Source of the DNA: Zygaena filipendulae | Lineage: Eukaryota; Arthropoda; Insecta; Lepidoptera; Zygaenidae | Assembly (NCBI GenBank): GCA_907165275.2 | Contig: OU015665.1 | Location: 620,001 to 684,000, forward strand | Direction of reading: 5' to 3' | Length of the DNA stretch: 64,000 nucleotides | Shown here: positions 21,191-33,047 of the stretch, in pieces | Numbering within the stretch: position 1 is the first letter of the stretch | Layout of the letters: each line of letters begins with the position of its first letter | Translations under genes and position numbers: made by a program | Notes under the pieces: generated by a model | What the model was told of the DNA's origin: nothing | The model's database searches: none | Seen by the model: the letters and a program-made list of their open reading frames with translations, nothing else

Positions 21191-21479
21191 GACACAGATA
21201 ATATAATACTATACTAGGTATAGATTGGTTACGGTCGCGACAGTAACCACGGCACGACGACGGGTCGCAGGCCGCAGCTAGTTCTCGAGACCTATTTGAA
21301 GCTACACAGCACCCTCATTATAATTTTCCATCCTTTTTTCTTCCAAACTTTTCAATTTTTTATAGTATTTCGTTAGGTGATCACAATTTTTTTATAATTC
21401 TCGTTCTAGGGGGATAAATAAATACCTATTTCTTTATCTATATGAAGATGGGTACAGGGTAAATAAGGCTTTGTTGCAA

Positions 21480-21720
21480 TCCCATTCAGACAGCATTGTC
21501 TATCGGCGCCCGATACTGATCATTACCAACATTGCCGTCTTAAATAGCGCCATAATAGTCTTTACGGCGACGTCTCGATCGAAGCTCTATAAAAGGCTCG
21601 AATAAACTTTCGAATATCGATAGAACGGCGCGCTGCGGCATCTGGGGCACACCACGAGTTCGACACATGCTGACGTTTGGTATTACTCTTTGTATTATAG
21701 AAGATAGCTATTGTCTATGG
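21480..21720 (+). promoter_or_regulatory. possible core promoter with TATAAAAG
   Basis: A GC-richer island (cggcgcccgatactgatc, acggcgacgtctcgatcgaa) contains tctataaaaggctcg, a good TATA box at 21588-21595. About 30 bp downstream is gaatatcgatagaacggc. No coding exon follows that I can identify, so this is only a candidate. Confidence 0.3.
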
Positions 21721-22064
21721 TTCGTGTAATGATTAGTCGTTTTAATTATCAACTTTGTACCGTAAACCTCATTTCCTCCGATTATAATTAATTTACAATA
21801 TCGATCGATTTAAATCAAGATGTATTTATTATTTATGGCTTACAGTTTGCTACCAATTACGAACACAAAATAATCTTTAAAATCAGTGAAATATTTGTAC
21901 TAAATTAATTAATACTATTTTTTATTTTTCATTCTACGGTGTATTGTAGTAGTTTTTTTTTATGTATTGTAGTATAATAATATGATGATAATATAGCTTC
22001 AAACAAATCGATGATCAAAACAATAGTTTTTAGTCGCATAAATCATAATCATAACGACTAGTCA

Positions 22065-22165
22065 GCTAACTGATGGTGGGCTCTCAGTTGCGCGCGCGCT
22101 GATGTTCTTGCCACGCTTTTTGTTTCGCATCGAGTCGAGCGGGCGTGACGCTTGTTCTTTTTTTC
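22065..22165 (+). promoter_or_regulatory. possible TATA-less promoter island
   Basis: gggctctcagttgcgcgcgc contains a TCAGTT initiator match in a short CpG-rich island (tttcgcatcgagtcgagcgg). It stands out against the AT-rich background. No exon is attached. Confidence 0.22.
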
Positions 22166-22169
22166 AACA

Positions 22170-22830
22170 ACCATAGCTACTATTATAATAACATTAAGTT
22201 GTTTTTTTATGTTTTTATTCCGTGGCATAATAGAGACTGGCAGTAAAGGTACCTATGCTCCTTTGATTTAATTTGTACGATAAATTTTTTTAGAATAAGT
22301 AGAGTCCTTTTTTTTGATAAATAGTGAATGGAATGTTGGTATACGTTCCGTATAGAAAAAGTGTTAGTTTAACAAATATTTTAGTTGAAAGTTAAACTTT
22401 TAACGTGTTAAGTATTATAGGTAATGTTAAAGTTAACTACATACCTAGGTATTTTCTACGTTACTTTATATTAAAATGAAGCTTGAAAAATGTAACTTTA
22501 GGATACTAGAATGTGACCAAATTAGAATAAATAAATACATATACTTACCTATGTTGCAAGTTAAACAGCAACGCCAATCGTTTGCTACTGACGTGTGACT
22601 TGAGTGAGAGGTTATCGTCGTGAAAACAACAAGAAAAACTTTGATCCTACGTACGATAGTCAAAAACAAAAATTTAACAATGAGCCGTGAAGTTGGTTAA
22701 AGTATTTGAATAAAATTAAATCTTAAAATTGAAAAAGCATTAGATTAAGTTAATAATAATAAGTACTTAACTACATATTATAAATATTATTTATATAGGT
22801 TTTGTACTTTTTTATCCTGTTCTGTAACAT
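22170..22830. other. no gene seen
   Basis: AT-rich DNA without a recognisable repeat or frame. Confidence 0.35.
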
Positions 22831-22839
22831 GCTACTAAA

Positions 22840-22948
22840 CTATCACCTAGCGAAAAGGTTGACTGGTAGTGAATGCCTTAGGCATTAAGTCCGCCTTTTC
22901 TACTTACGATGAAAAGCAATAAAGTTCTTTAAATAAATAAATAAATAT
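22840..22948 (+). mobile_element. LINE 3' UTR with (AAAT)n tail
   Basis: The block cgaaaaggttgactggtagt, gaatgccttaggcattaagt, ccgcc, then aataaagttctttaaataaa is a common lepidopteran LINE 3' end with its polyadenylation signal. Only about 110 bp remain. Confidence 0.65.
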
Positions 22949-22949
22949 T

Positions 22950-23608
22950 TTTTGAATGCACAAGACCATTAAGTTTTTGTATTTTTTTTTAATTACTATT
23001 ATTTTTGTATTCCTCTATTAATTACCGAAGATAAAACGTTTAAAATCGACAATTTACGGATAGAAAGCGACGCTAATTATACAATCTCGTGTGATTGTCG
23101 GACGATTGTTATCGAAATTTATAATGACAAACGCCGAAAGTCCAAGAAACAATAGTTAGGGTCATTTCACACAAAAACACGTTAACGCAAACCGGAAAAG
23201 TTTCAACTGTTTTCCGTTGTTTGAACTCGCAAAACGCATAAGCTACTGAACTATGTAGGTATACATCAACATAACACGAGTACCTACATTCATATTGTAA
23301 TATATTATGTACCTACTTTACTGTCCCAAAAGAAGCACACTAAACATTAGACAATAAAAAGAAAGGATAAGGCAAAGGCGGCCTTGTTGCTAGAGGCAAT
23401 CTTTGCAAAGCAACCTTAAGATGACGAGTGCTGTAGATGAGAGAAATAAAAGCGGGAACATCATACTTTTATCCCAACCCAATGCATCAATGAACATTTC
23501 ACAGAGCTCAAGATACTCGATAGACATCGAAGAAATAATTAACTCGAGACGTCAACCAAAAATCCACTCTACTTCCCAAAACAGCACCTATATAATCTCT
23601 ACTGATTC
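22950..23608. other. no gene supported
   Basis: A 74-codon open frame at 23403-23627 (Ser/Asn-rich) runs into the 5' end of the next Helitron and has no domain. I see no splice sites or conservation clue, so it is not called. Confidence 0.3.
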
Positions 23609-23816
23609 TCTACTGATAATATTATAAATTAGAAAGTATCTCTGTCTGTCTGTCTGTTACGCTTTCACGGCTTAACGGCTTCAACAATAATTATGATTTT
23701 TTGTACACACGTTGTCAGAAGTGTAGAGAAGGACTTAGCGTACTTTTTATCCCGGAATTCCCGCGGGAGCTCTGAAATTTCCCCCTAAACCGTGGGGAAT
23801 AGCTAGTACAAAACTA
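23609..23816 (+). mobile_element. Helitron (Lep1-type), full length
   Basis: tctactgataatattataaa at the 5' end, a gtctgtctgtctgttacgct block, then the ggaattcccgcgggagctct block; it ends ggaatag, ctag before T. The hairpin is weakened (ccccctaaaccgtggg). Confidence 0.82.
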
Positions 23817-24442
23817 ATTCCACATTTGAAAATGTACTTTCGATTACCGCCAAAAATTCTACCACAAAATATTCATAGTATTCGCTTCGCTTAAGTTAGA
23901 CAAATGCCTTCAAAAGTTTCAATTAGCAAACCGGCTTTGTACAAATAGTGAGACCCTCGTGTCTGATAATAATTATCGTCTAGTCATAATTATATGGCGC
24001 CGATTTAAGATTTAGATTTTAAACACTTTAAAAAATCTAAGATGATCATGCGCATGTCTTGCGAAAGAGTAAGCATCAGATATAGACATAATGAAGACTA
24101 AGAATGAAGAAGAAAATAGCTTTTTCATTACTCATCTCGGAAAATAGGTCTGAAGTTGCCTGAGAAGCGGGTTGAAAGTAACACTTTTCAGCCCTAGGGA
24201 GAATCGCTTTCAACTGACAACTGTCAAATTATTAAAAAAAACTAGGTCTATTTTCACATTTCTATTGAACCATGTTCCAACTTTCTATACAGCCAGCGCG
24301 ATATAAAATTGAAATAACGTAAAGTTTAAGTAGGTATTAATTAAAATAAAATTCACTCATTTTTTCTTTAGCTAATTCCTATTTTTATTTTGACTTTCCT
24401 TGCATTCGTAATGAAAAGCACAGTGTTATCCTCTGAAGAAAG

Positions 24443-24499
24443 ACTTATTTAGTCCCTCGATCTATTGGATCTATAACCCCGTCTCGGGACTAAATAAGT
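24443..24499. repeat. foldback: 14-bp stem within a longer inverted repeat
   Basis: ACTTATTTAGTCCC (24443-24456) pairs perfectly with GGGACTAAATAAGT (24486-24499). Outside it, gttatcct near 24425 pairs with aggataac near 24512, so the whole is a small palindromic element of about 100 bp, probably a MITE. Confidence 0.6.
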
Positions 24500-24619
24500 T
24501 ACTTTCACCCCTAGGATAACAATGTACTATTGTCTATGACTCATTTATGTTAGTTTTTTAAAACGCAGGGATCTCGAAATATTGGTGTAAATCGCTGACA
24601 AAGGCTATCGAAATAGTGA

Positions 24620-24827
24620 TCGCTACATAGTATAAAACAAAGTCGCTTCCCGCTGTTTGCCTCTCCCTATGTGTATGCTTAGATCTTTAAAACTACGCAA
24701 CAGATTTTCATGCGGTTTTCACCAATAGATAGAGTGATTCATGATGAAGATTTATATCTATATTTTATCCTGAAATTTCCGCGGGAATTCCGAAATTGCC
24801 GCGGGTGAAACCGCGGGGGACAGCTAG
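24620..24827 (+). mobile_element. Helitron, 'agtcgcttcccgctgt' 5' subfamily, full length
   Basis: 5' tcgctacatagtataaaac; interior ctttaaaactacgcaacaga; hairpin cgcgggtgaaaccgcg, then ggggacag, ctag before T. The 3' hairpin is perfect, and this is one of the best copies. Confidence 0.88.
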
Positions 24828-25228
24828 TATTCTAGGTATATTTGAATTTCCAAATTGCTCAATAATAAGCAAGGTTGCAGTTTCTTTATTCAATGCGACC
24901 TAGATTATTCGAGTCAATGGAGTTCGGAGATACCGCATCCGGTGTTGCAAAGTGGCACTATAGTTCGCTACTTCTAATAATACTAGCGACTTTGAGCGGG
25001 TATAATTTAGTAATAATGATTTTAGGTTTAAAAATCACCAAGTATTCCTAAGGAATTCCTAATTTTTTTTAGTACAAAGTTTTACGAATGCACAACTAAA
25101 AATATTATCAAAGGGGTCGACCCGTATATTCGAGTCTTAGCGAGACTAAAAGTATCGCTAAAATTGCCTCACATAATTAATGGACGCCTCTCCATAAACT
25201 ACATCTCTACCAAATTTCAGCTTCATAG

Positions 25229-25287
25229 GCTGATTGAACACAAAATCTCGAAAACAGGTAGTTTTCGAGATTTTGTGTTCAATCAGC
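25229..25287. repeat. perfect 27-bp inverted repeat
   Basis: gctgattgaacacaaaatct (continuing cgaaaac to 25255) is followed by a 5-nt spacer aggta and its exact reverse complement at 25261-25287. The arm resembles Helitron-type interior near 58873 (tttcagtttcgtagg, agatttcgtgttcag), so it probably arose by inverted duplication within such an element. Confidence 0.85.
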
Positions 25288-25299
25288 GATTCAATTAAT

Positions 25300-25960
25300 A
25301 TTAAAGTTATAAATATATCACCGTTCATTCGTCAGGAGAATCAGCGGGAATAAAAGATAATATGCTTTTCTTCGATAATATCATAGTTATAAATACAAAT
25401 ACATAATTTAGTAACCAAGCAGTAATAATCCCTCCAAAAACTAAATTTTAATCATCTTCATCGTCTCCTTTATCATTGCCAAAAAAATCCAGTCCCTTTT
25501 TTCCTTGCCTCCTTTGACACCTTTTCTTTTTCCATAACCAAAAATGACATTCCAAAAAAAAATTATAAAAAGGTTGATAGTGTTGCAGAATGCTACAATG
25601 GTTCTAAGAACGCAAAAAAAAATACAAAAAAATGTGAAAACTCTATAGTGACAACCCTAAAATGAAAAGAGTAAAATAGTATTTAAAGAAAAAATTGGTA
25701 GATATTATATGTATAATAATTATATCAGTTGTAGATCTGGTACCAAAGCATATGTAGTGGTTTGGGACAAAGGAGCGGTTTTGCAAGGATCAAAAAATTA
25801 TGTGGTTTCGATATGGAAAGCAGTCTTCATCAGCGGTCCGCAATTGATCTTACGTAACTTTAAAGGTCTAGATTACCTGATCAAAAAGTCATCGAGTGAC
25901 ATTTTTAAAACATACAGGATGGCATTCAATCAAATAACACACACACAGAAAAGAGACATA
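25300..25960. other. no gene seen
   Basis: AT-rich with A-runs. A 90-codon frame at 25709-25981 ends inside the next MITE and shows no domain. Confidence 0.3.
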
Positions 25961-25966
25961 TCTAAT

Positions 25967-26291
25967 GGGCTAGTTGACTAAATTTTTTTTTAGTCCGGTC
26001 TGCAGATTGATAAAAAAATATTGGACACGTATTTTTTCCTTTTTTTACGTATTCAAAAAATAACGGCGATACATTGAGTTGAAATTTCGCGTGACGTCAC
26101 TGTTCGGTGCAGTTTGTATGGGGGCTTTTAGCGGTTAATGACGTCACGAGCCCCCACCCTAAACTTTAATGCGCTATATCTATGTATATTTTCATTAATT
26201 CGAAAAGACAAAAAAAACGTGTCCACTATTTTTTTTATTTTCTTTCTAACAGACTAATTAGAATTCTGATTTTTAAAAGTCGTCAACATCC
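25967..26291. mobile_element. MITE family B, copy 2
   Basis: Ends gggctagttgactaaatttt and aaaagtcgtcaacatcc. The centre has gcgtgacgtcactgttcg and ttaatgacgtcacgagcc, with the family-typical acacgtatttttt and ccaccctaaactttaatgcg blocks. Confidence 0.78.
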
Positions 26292-26294
26292 TTA

Positions 26295-27355
26295 TTTGAA
26301 ACGTAAAATTAGGCGATCATCAAAATCGAATCGTTAACAATTGAATGACGACATTGATATGAATAAGAAAATTGAAGAAAAACGTCAACTGATTTCAAAA
26401 AATATCAAAATGTCAAAATGACGAACACGGAACCTCCTCTTTTCCTCGACCTCCATATTATCTATTAAAATGGTTAGACAAAAGTGCAATTAGATACACT
26501 TTTCTTCGAAACCTAATTTTTAGATATATACCCACTCTACCTTTTTAATAAAACAAACGGAAACAAAAATGAGCACACAAAAATATAATAGTAAAAAATT
26601 TTTAACAAAAGTTGCTTATTTTTTTGTTGAATTTTTATAATTTCCAATTAAAATTTAATTTCGAACCCGTTGCTCAATCATAATTTCCGTTTTCATCCTG
26701 TATAGTATATAAAGATATACATCAAAACGGATTATAAGATCGAGATGATAACCTTGCTATTTTTATAGCAGATATATTTTCATCAATTAACATAATATGT
26801 ATATAATATATATATACATATTTAACGCCAAAAGCGGTGTCTTTGTATTACAAACAAAATACTTTGGATTCTATATGCGTGTTAACGGCTTGCTTTATTG
26901 TAAACTGTGGTCATAATGAGTCCTCCCGACCAATAATTTAGTTGAGATTTATATTATAGCGGATACACCTTGTTATTTTATAAAATTGTGCGATAAAATT
27001 GTAATAAATTTCTATACGTTTTTTCAATAACTCGAAATGATATGAAGAGCTTGTTTTTGTTCTACGTTGTAAGTTGTTTTTATTCTTAATTAATATCTTT
27101 TAGTTGTCACAAATATGTAGAGACAATAAACTTTCCGTCAGTTGTTTTTTTTTAATTTAATATTTTAATAAGCTCTAATACCCATGGAGGTTTAAACTGA
27201 GATAAGACTAATTAAATAATAGTTGAGAATATAATATTATTTTTATTTAAATTAGTGTTTTTATATAGGATGTAGCTTAAGCGGAGGAACAGCTAGTACA
27301 GTACCTACATAAACTAGCGATTTCACACAAAAACCCTAAAATAACTAAATGTTTC
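26295..27355. other. no gene seen
   Basis: Very AT-rich, with short A/T runs and no frame above background. Confidence 0.4.
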
Positions 27356-27359
27356 TTTA

Positions 27360-27536
27360 TCTATACTAATATTATAAAGGGGAAAGATTTGTATTTTCGT
27401 TCGTTTGTTACGATTTAACTCAAAAACTACTGGACCGATTCCATAAATTCTTTCACCATGCCACATTATCCCTGAGTAACATAGTCTATATTGTAACTCG
27501 AAATTCCAGTGGAAACTCCAAAATTACTACAGCTAG
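27360..27536 (+). mobile_element. Helitron variant, full length
   Basis: tctatactaatattataaag at the 5' end and ctactggaccgattcc inside. The end ccaaaattactacag, ctag before T has lost the GC hairpin by deletion. Confidence 0.75.
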
Positions 27537-27728
27537 TTACAAATAAAGAAGTGAAATATTTATTTCCAAAACCCTTCTAAGTCATTAGTCTAGGCACACA
27601 AACCTTCACCTCTCGTTTCACATGCTTACGGGGTTGAGTTCCCAAAAAGCCTACATTAAAAAAGGAAGCCTTCCACAAAATTGTAAGTTTCGAGCCCAGT
27701 ATTTACGGAACGTAATTTTATATGTAAA

Positions 27729-27918
27729 CTAGCCGTCCCGCGCAGTTTCACCAGCCATAGTTTCGGAGCTCCCCTATTTCACTCCCTTGAGGGTAGAATT
27801 TCCAAAAATTCTTTCTTATCGGATGCCTACGTCATACAAAGAACACACTCTCCAAGTTTCAAGTCTCTTTGATCAGCGGTTTTGGCTGTGCGTTGTTCCG
27901 TCAGTCAGTCATTCAGCA
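27729..27918 (-). mobile_element. Helitron variant fused to a SINE
   Basis: ctagccgtcccgcgcagttt at the 3' terminus. The interior ttatcggatgcctacgtcat, acaaagaacacactctccaa equals the copies at 31407 and 61657. It then runs directly into SINE body sequence at about 27919 instead of its own 5' end. Confidence 0.72.
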
Positions 27919-28024
27919 CAAATGGAACCCTGTGTTCATCACACAAAGTCCACCCCCACCGGGAATCGAACCCGGAACCTCTTGATTAGCGGGCAGGCAT
28001 GGTGACCATTGCGCCAATCGGGTC
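27919..28024 (-). mobile_element. tRNA-SINE head and part of body
   Basis: Well-preserved antisense head: gggaatcgaacccggaacct (B box), gaccattgcgccaatcgggt (A box). The tail-side body stops at the Helitron junction. Confidence 0.8.
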
Positions 28025-28249
28025 TTGCATTTCTTTAACAACAGGACACCCACCGCGTTTCTTTGTTCGAAATAATATACCGGTCTTCGATACCTCTCTT
28101 CCCGCATTAATCGAGAAAGAAATAGAAGAAAACGCAACACGGAATGTTGGTAATCGAATATATCGATTCGAAGTTTAGTCAAAGATTACTAATATAATCT
28201 TTTTTACACTTACAAATGGTTTGGATGTGAATTAATGGGGCTCATTAGT

Positions 28250-28505
28250 GCGGTATAGCGGGCGATCGGCGGCGGCTGATAATTAGGTGCTATAGCTATG
28301 CGTTCGAAGATTAATCTCTTCTAGCCCGGAGGCCGAAGCTACGTGGAGGTACGAGACAGCTATACGAAATATGGCCTTACTGATTATAGTGACACAATAA
28401 GAGCTATCGGCTTGGAATTTGAGATGTTCAAAAAGCTTCCTCACTGACTAATCAACGCCTAGCCGACGCTACTGGAGCTAGAAACAGTAGCTTCCTTTAG
28501 CCACG
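28250..28505. other. GC-richer unique patch
   Basis: gcgggcgatcggcggcggct and cccggaggccgaagctacgt stand out in an AT-rich setting but give no usable frame. It could be regulatory or an unrecognised transposon part. Confidence 0.2.
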
Positions 28506-28513
28506 TTATAATC

Positions 28514-28708
28514 ACTAGTTGTTCCCCGCGGTTTCACCCGCGTTAATTTCAGAGTTCCCGCGGGAATTCTCGGACAAATAGTACTTATGTCCTTCTCTGT
28601 ATGCTGACAATTTGTGTGCAAATATTCATGATGATTGGTTGAGCCGTTAAGACATGAAAGCGTAACAGATAGACAGAGTTACTTTCGCATTTATATTCTT
28701 AGTAGGGA
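28514..28708 (-). mobile_element. Helitron (Lep1-type), full length
   Basis: ctagttgttccccgcggttt at the 3' terminus and cgcatttatattcttagtag, gga before T at the 5' terminus. The hairpin is intact. Confidence 0.85.
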
Positions 28709-28709
28709 T

Positions 28710-30530
28710 TATGAAAGACAATTTTTTTTTTAATTCGACATTAACATCAAAGTTAAAACTTTAATGAAACAATACACAATTATGCATGATATGACATTGT
28801 ACTTATACTAATTAATATACCCTGAACGATGTTGACAATTGAGATAGGTATTAAGGTAAATTAAGGTAAAGAAAGGTAAAAAATAAGGTAATTCTTTCTT
28901 TCTTTCTGAACAAAAAACGTTGAAAGTAAAAAGAACAAACTATAAGTATGTAGTACTTGTTTATTTCTTTTGTATAATAGGGAACTGGCATGACTTTATA
29001 ATTAGAAATTGGGTCAATACTACAAAAGTACTAGTACACTACACAGCTGTTGCGCTTCAAAATTCACCTCTATATGGGGTGAAAATAGTACTTACTTTTT
29101 TCTACCATTTAAATATTTCCAAAAATAGCTTCTTAAGGCTACTGCATCTGAAAAACGACGTAGACGGTACATCATTGGACTCGCCATCGCCACTCAAAAA
29201 ACTTCCATGTTACGAATCTCAACACAAAACCCATACGCACGAGTGCACACCTTCAATGGATATAATCTACCAGACAGTCATTGTCAGGGCTTCTGTCCAA
29301 ACATATGGCAATAAGGCTGTGACGAGGGTTTTGAGCAAAAAAAAAACCTCGCCTGAGTAGGTGGAAGAAGCCAAAAAATGTTTTAACGAAACTGTAATCT
29401 TGATTTCCAAGAAATTTAATACTCTTAAGTAGATTTGAACATGAAATTCATCCCATCTACATTTTTTTTACTGTTATCTATTAAAGTCTGGTAAGTTTTC
29501 CGGAGTTTTGAAAATTTTTATAGTTTCATAGATTTCGATGTGCTTTTCTGAATTTTAACTTTGCCACATTACGCGACTGAAATCGTAGGAAATTGAATAG
29601 TTAAACTTTTTATTGTTTAAAGTAGAATGGAGTCACAAAATTATCTGGTTTTTTACTTAATTTAGGTATATGACTAGATATCAAAATACAGCGCGGTTTT
29701 AAATTACATACCTACACTGATTTTGAATCTTTAACTTCTATAAACAGCGGGTTTTCAACAACTAACATCCTTGTTATTAATTATTTCGTGAATCTCATTA
29801 TAAACAAACATACTGATTTATATATCGAATAAATTAATCAACAGAGGACAAAACTCGTAATGCCGCTACGCCTACACTAAACCTGCCACAGCCACAAATA
29901 TCCCGCCGTCTCTCGTCTCGCGATAGACTCCATCCGGTCCTTTTGTCTATTGCTTACAAAAAAAATTAAAATTAAAAATACTGGCAACAAGTCGCACCTG
30001 CCACTCGTAGAAAAAAGTAAAATACATAACTATGTGTATATGTATTAAATAGAAAAAAAATAATTTTACGGGTTTTAATTTGCCAAAAGGTATCAGCAAA
30101 TTTGAGTGCTGAGAAATAAAAAAATTACGTAAAGCTAACTAATTACCTTCTTTCCCGAACTATAGTAACAACAGAGTAGAGAAAGTAACAACCAGAGTTC
30201 TAATAAAATTATGCGGTACACACCTAGGTACTAGTCAAATCGATACACATAAACCATACAAAGCTGCAATAATTTATTTACAATCACAATAAACCGTGCT
30301 CGAGTTTACATTGCAATTTACAATTCGTCTTAATTGCAAGTTGCGAGCTCTCGAGCTCGGAGATAGCGCGGCGTCGCTTAAATATCGTTATTACGTGCCG
30401 TACAAGCAGATGCATGATTTAATTGTACGTTCGCGATATATCCGATGGCAGATAACTCGGATAAGACTACAACGCGCTGTATATCACGTGTAAATGATCC
30501 GCTCGGTCGGTCGCATTTAATTTTACAAGA
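28710..30530. other. no gene supported; one long unexplained frame
   Basis: A 146-codon open frame spans 28920-29360 on the plus strand. It is unusually long for this AT-rich background, but the translation has no motif I recognise and a lysine-rich end coded by an A-run. A decayed transposase is possible. The rest is featureless. Confidence 0.3.
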
Positions 30531-30533
30531 ATA

Positions 30534-30742
30534 TCCTACTAATATTATAAACGCGAAAGTTTGTAAGTATGTATGGATGGATGGATGATTGTTACTCTTT
30601 CACGCAAAAACTACTGGATGGATTTAAATGAAACTTTACAATAACATAGCTTATACATCAGATTAACACATAGGGTACTTTTTATCCCGGAATTCCCGCG
30701 GGAACTGAAATTAATGCGGGTGAAACCGCAGGGGTCAACTAG
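30534..30742 (+). mobile_element. Helitron (Lep1-type), full-length reference copy
   Basis: 5' tcctactaatattataaacg follows A; then a tatggatggatggatgattg run and ctctttcacgcaaaaactac; 3' gcgggtgaaaccgcagggg, tcaa, ctag before T. At 209 bp it is a near twin of the antisense copy at 49217-49426. Confidence 0.9.
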
Positions 30743-30744
30743 TT

Positions 30745-31400
30745 GCGTATAAAAGTAGTGTATTATGATCCATTTGTGAACAATAAAATACGGCGGTAAG
30801 GTACTAAACCCGTCGCCGAACGGCGGGTGGTCCCCCTCCCCCAAATACCATTTACCGCATAAACAAACAAATTAATTACAAAATATCACGCGACGTTTCT
30901 GAATCAAATCGCAGCGGGTCGCGGTCGCCTTAAGTCGGGGCTTAAGTACCCGTTTTTCAATTTTGACGTATTTATTTCAAATACAAGTCACATGCATAAT
31001 TAATAATAATGATATGTAAACAATAAACATTCATGTGGGTGGCACTCCTATATTTTCTTAGTTATGCACACAGTTTTACAATAATTTATTTACTGTTTTA
31101 ACAACAGAATGCTTTGTTTAACAATAGTATCATCATCAATTTATAAAAGAGTCATATTTAAGAACGGATATATTTACGTCAAAAAAAAACCATTATCTCA
31201 AGCTACAGATCTTTATCCCAGTGTGGATGAAATATCCAAATAAATCCCCTATCAGACCCGCCTAAGGAGATCGAGTTGATGGAAGTTCTAATAAGTAATA
31301 AATATGGTAGGTAAATACCACATCAACAGAATCTAGGGATGCCTTAATCCTAAATTATTTACGGCTTTGTAATATTTTTCGTTTTCATAAAAAGTTTTTG
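30745..31400. other. no gene seen
   Basis: Mixed composition, including a short GC patch (gtcgccgaacggcgggtggt at 30811). No frame or repeat was recognised. Confidence 0.35.
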
Positions 31401-31406
31401 TACAGT

Positions 31407-31644
31407 CTAGCTGTCCCGTGAGCTTTCAACCGCGATAATTTCGGAGTTCCCGCGGAATTGCTCCATACAAACTTTGAAACCCCTTTTCACCCCCTTAGGG
31501 ATGGAATTTTCAAAAATCATTTCTTATCGGATGCCTACGTCATACAAAGAACACACCCTCCAAGTTTCAGGTCTCTACGATCAGCGGTTTAGGCTGTGCG
31601 TTGATCCATCAGTCATTCAGGACAAAGCATTTTATGTGTATAGA
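31407..31644 (-). mobile_element. Helitron variant, full length
   Basis: ctagctgtcccgtgagcttt, then ctccatacaaactttgaaac, ttcacccccttagggatgga, and the cggatgcctacgtcatacaa block. The 5' end reads ttttatgtgtataga on this strand. Confidence 0.8.
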
Positions 31645-32071
31645 TTGAAACTTCTTTTATTCTATTTTCAAAATTAAAATATGTAAATAAAAAAAACTAA
31701 TGAAAAACAAAACAAAATTAAAATAACCTTTCATTCTTCCATTAACATTATCAGACAATTCTTCTTAGATTTTTAAATATTTGATAAAATATCCGTAGAC
31801 TTTGTTGATGTGTGTATACTTAACGAAGTTATCTACATACTATAACAAGATAATTTTGTAAATTTATTCTCATTTTGTAGCTTTTAGAGCTTAGAGTAAA
31901 ATTTCAGCAAGTAACGGAAGTGACGTGCATAAAGTCTGGCTCTCTGTTCACCGCGACGCAAACCAAAAATAGAGGGGATATACCATTTGGTGCTCTAACA
32001 ATTGAAAGTGTGCTATTATTTATTAATTATATTATATTAAGTACATTGACAATGACTACCTATATTTACAA

Positions 32072-32345
32072 CTAGCTGTGCCCCGTGGTTTCACCCGCGT
32101 GAGTTTCGAAATTCCCGCAGGAACTCCAAAGTAACATAAATTACTCTACTAAATAACATCAGCAGTGAAAGTCCCGTCAAAATTGGTCCAACCGTTTTGG
32201 AGATTCACCCGCGTGAGTTTAGGAATTCCCGCAGGATCTCTTCATATCAGGTGCGGACGCAAAACCCGCCAAAGTTTCATTACAAACTGACCAATGGTTT
32301 AGAAATGCATAGAGGACAGACATATAAACATTTATTTTTATTATA
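32072..32345 (-). mobile_element. Helitron with internally duplicated 3' block
   Basis: ctagctgtgccccgtggttt starts the copy. The block ttcacccgcgtgagttt plus aattcccgcagga occurs twice (32089 and 32205), so two 3' parts are stacked in one element. The 5' end is unclear. Confidence 0.7.
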
Positions 32346-32438
32346 AAGAAGAAGAAGGTAATGTTTGTTTACTATTTGTTTTAATTTATATTGGATTTTT
32401 TATACCTGGAAGAAAAAGAATATTATCTAGTCTAGACA

Positions 32439-32739
32439 TCTAGACATATACTCGTAAATAAAATTGAAGTGTCTGTTTGTAATTTCAAATTAACAGCTTT
32501 TCACTAAATGCATACGAAATTATATACGGTAGGTACTAACATCAAAAAATATTTTTTTACAATTTTTCTGTCTGTCTGTCTGTTTGTTCCGGGTAATCTC
32601 TGAAACGGCTGGACTGATTTTAACGGGACTTTCACTGGCAAATAGCTAATGTTATGAGGAGTAACTTAGACTACTTTTATCCCGGAATTCCCGCGGGATT
32701 TCTGAAATTAACGCGGGTGAAACTGCAGGGCACAGCTAG
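32439..32739 (+). mobile_element. Helitron, 'gaagtgtctgtttgtaattt' subfamily, full length
   Basis: tctagacatatactcgtaaa at the 5' end, then aaacggctggactgatttta; hairpin cgcgggtgaaactgc, agggcacag, ctag before T. At 301 bp this is the longest clean subfamily. Sister copy at 55560-55816. Confidence 0.88.
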
Positions 32740-32898
32740 TATTAGGTAGTATAAAGCCAAAGGATGTGACGTAGTAGTATAACTTCTGACGCACTTTTAC
32801 AAGTAGGTACACGCTATTTGAGTAAAACTTCGATCACTCTGGCATTTTTTGTTGCATCACTAATTAAATGCTTACCGTAATTAAATGTAAGCTTCCTG

Positions 32899-33047
32899 TC
32901 CCTACTAATATGTATTATACATATAAATGCGAAAGTAACTCTGTCTGTCTGTCTATCTGTCTGTTTGTCTGTCTGTCTGTTACGCTTTCACGCCTTAACG
33001 GCTCAACCGATGATCATGAAATTTTGCATACACGTTGTCAGGGGTAC
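32899..33047 (+). mobile_element. Helitron 5' half
   Basis: tccctactaatatgtattat at the 5' end, a long tgtctgtctgtctatctgtc run, and gcatacacgttgtcaggggt, after which homology stops. A 13-bp C run follows at about 33119. Confidence 0.75.
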
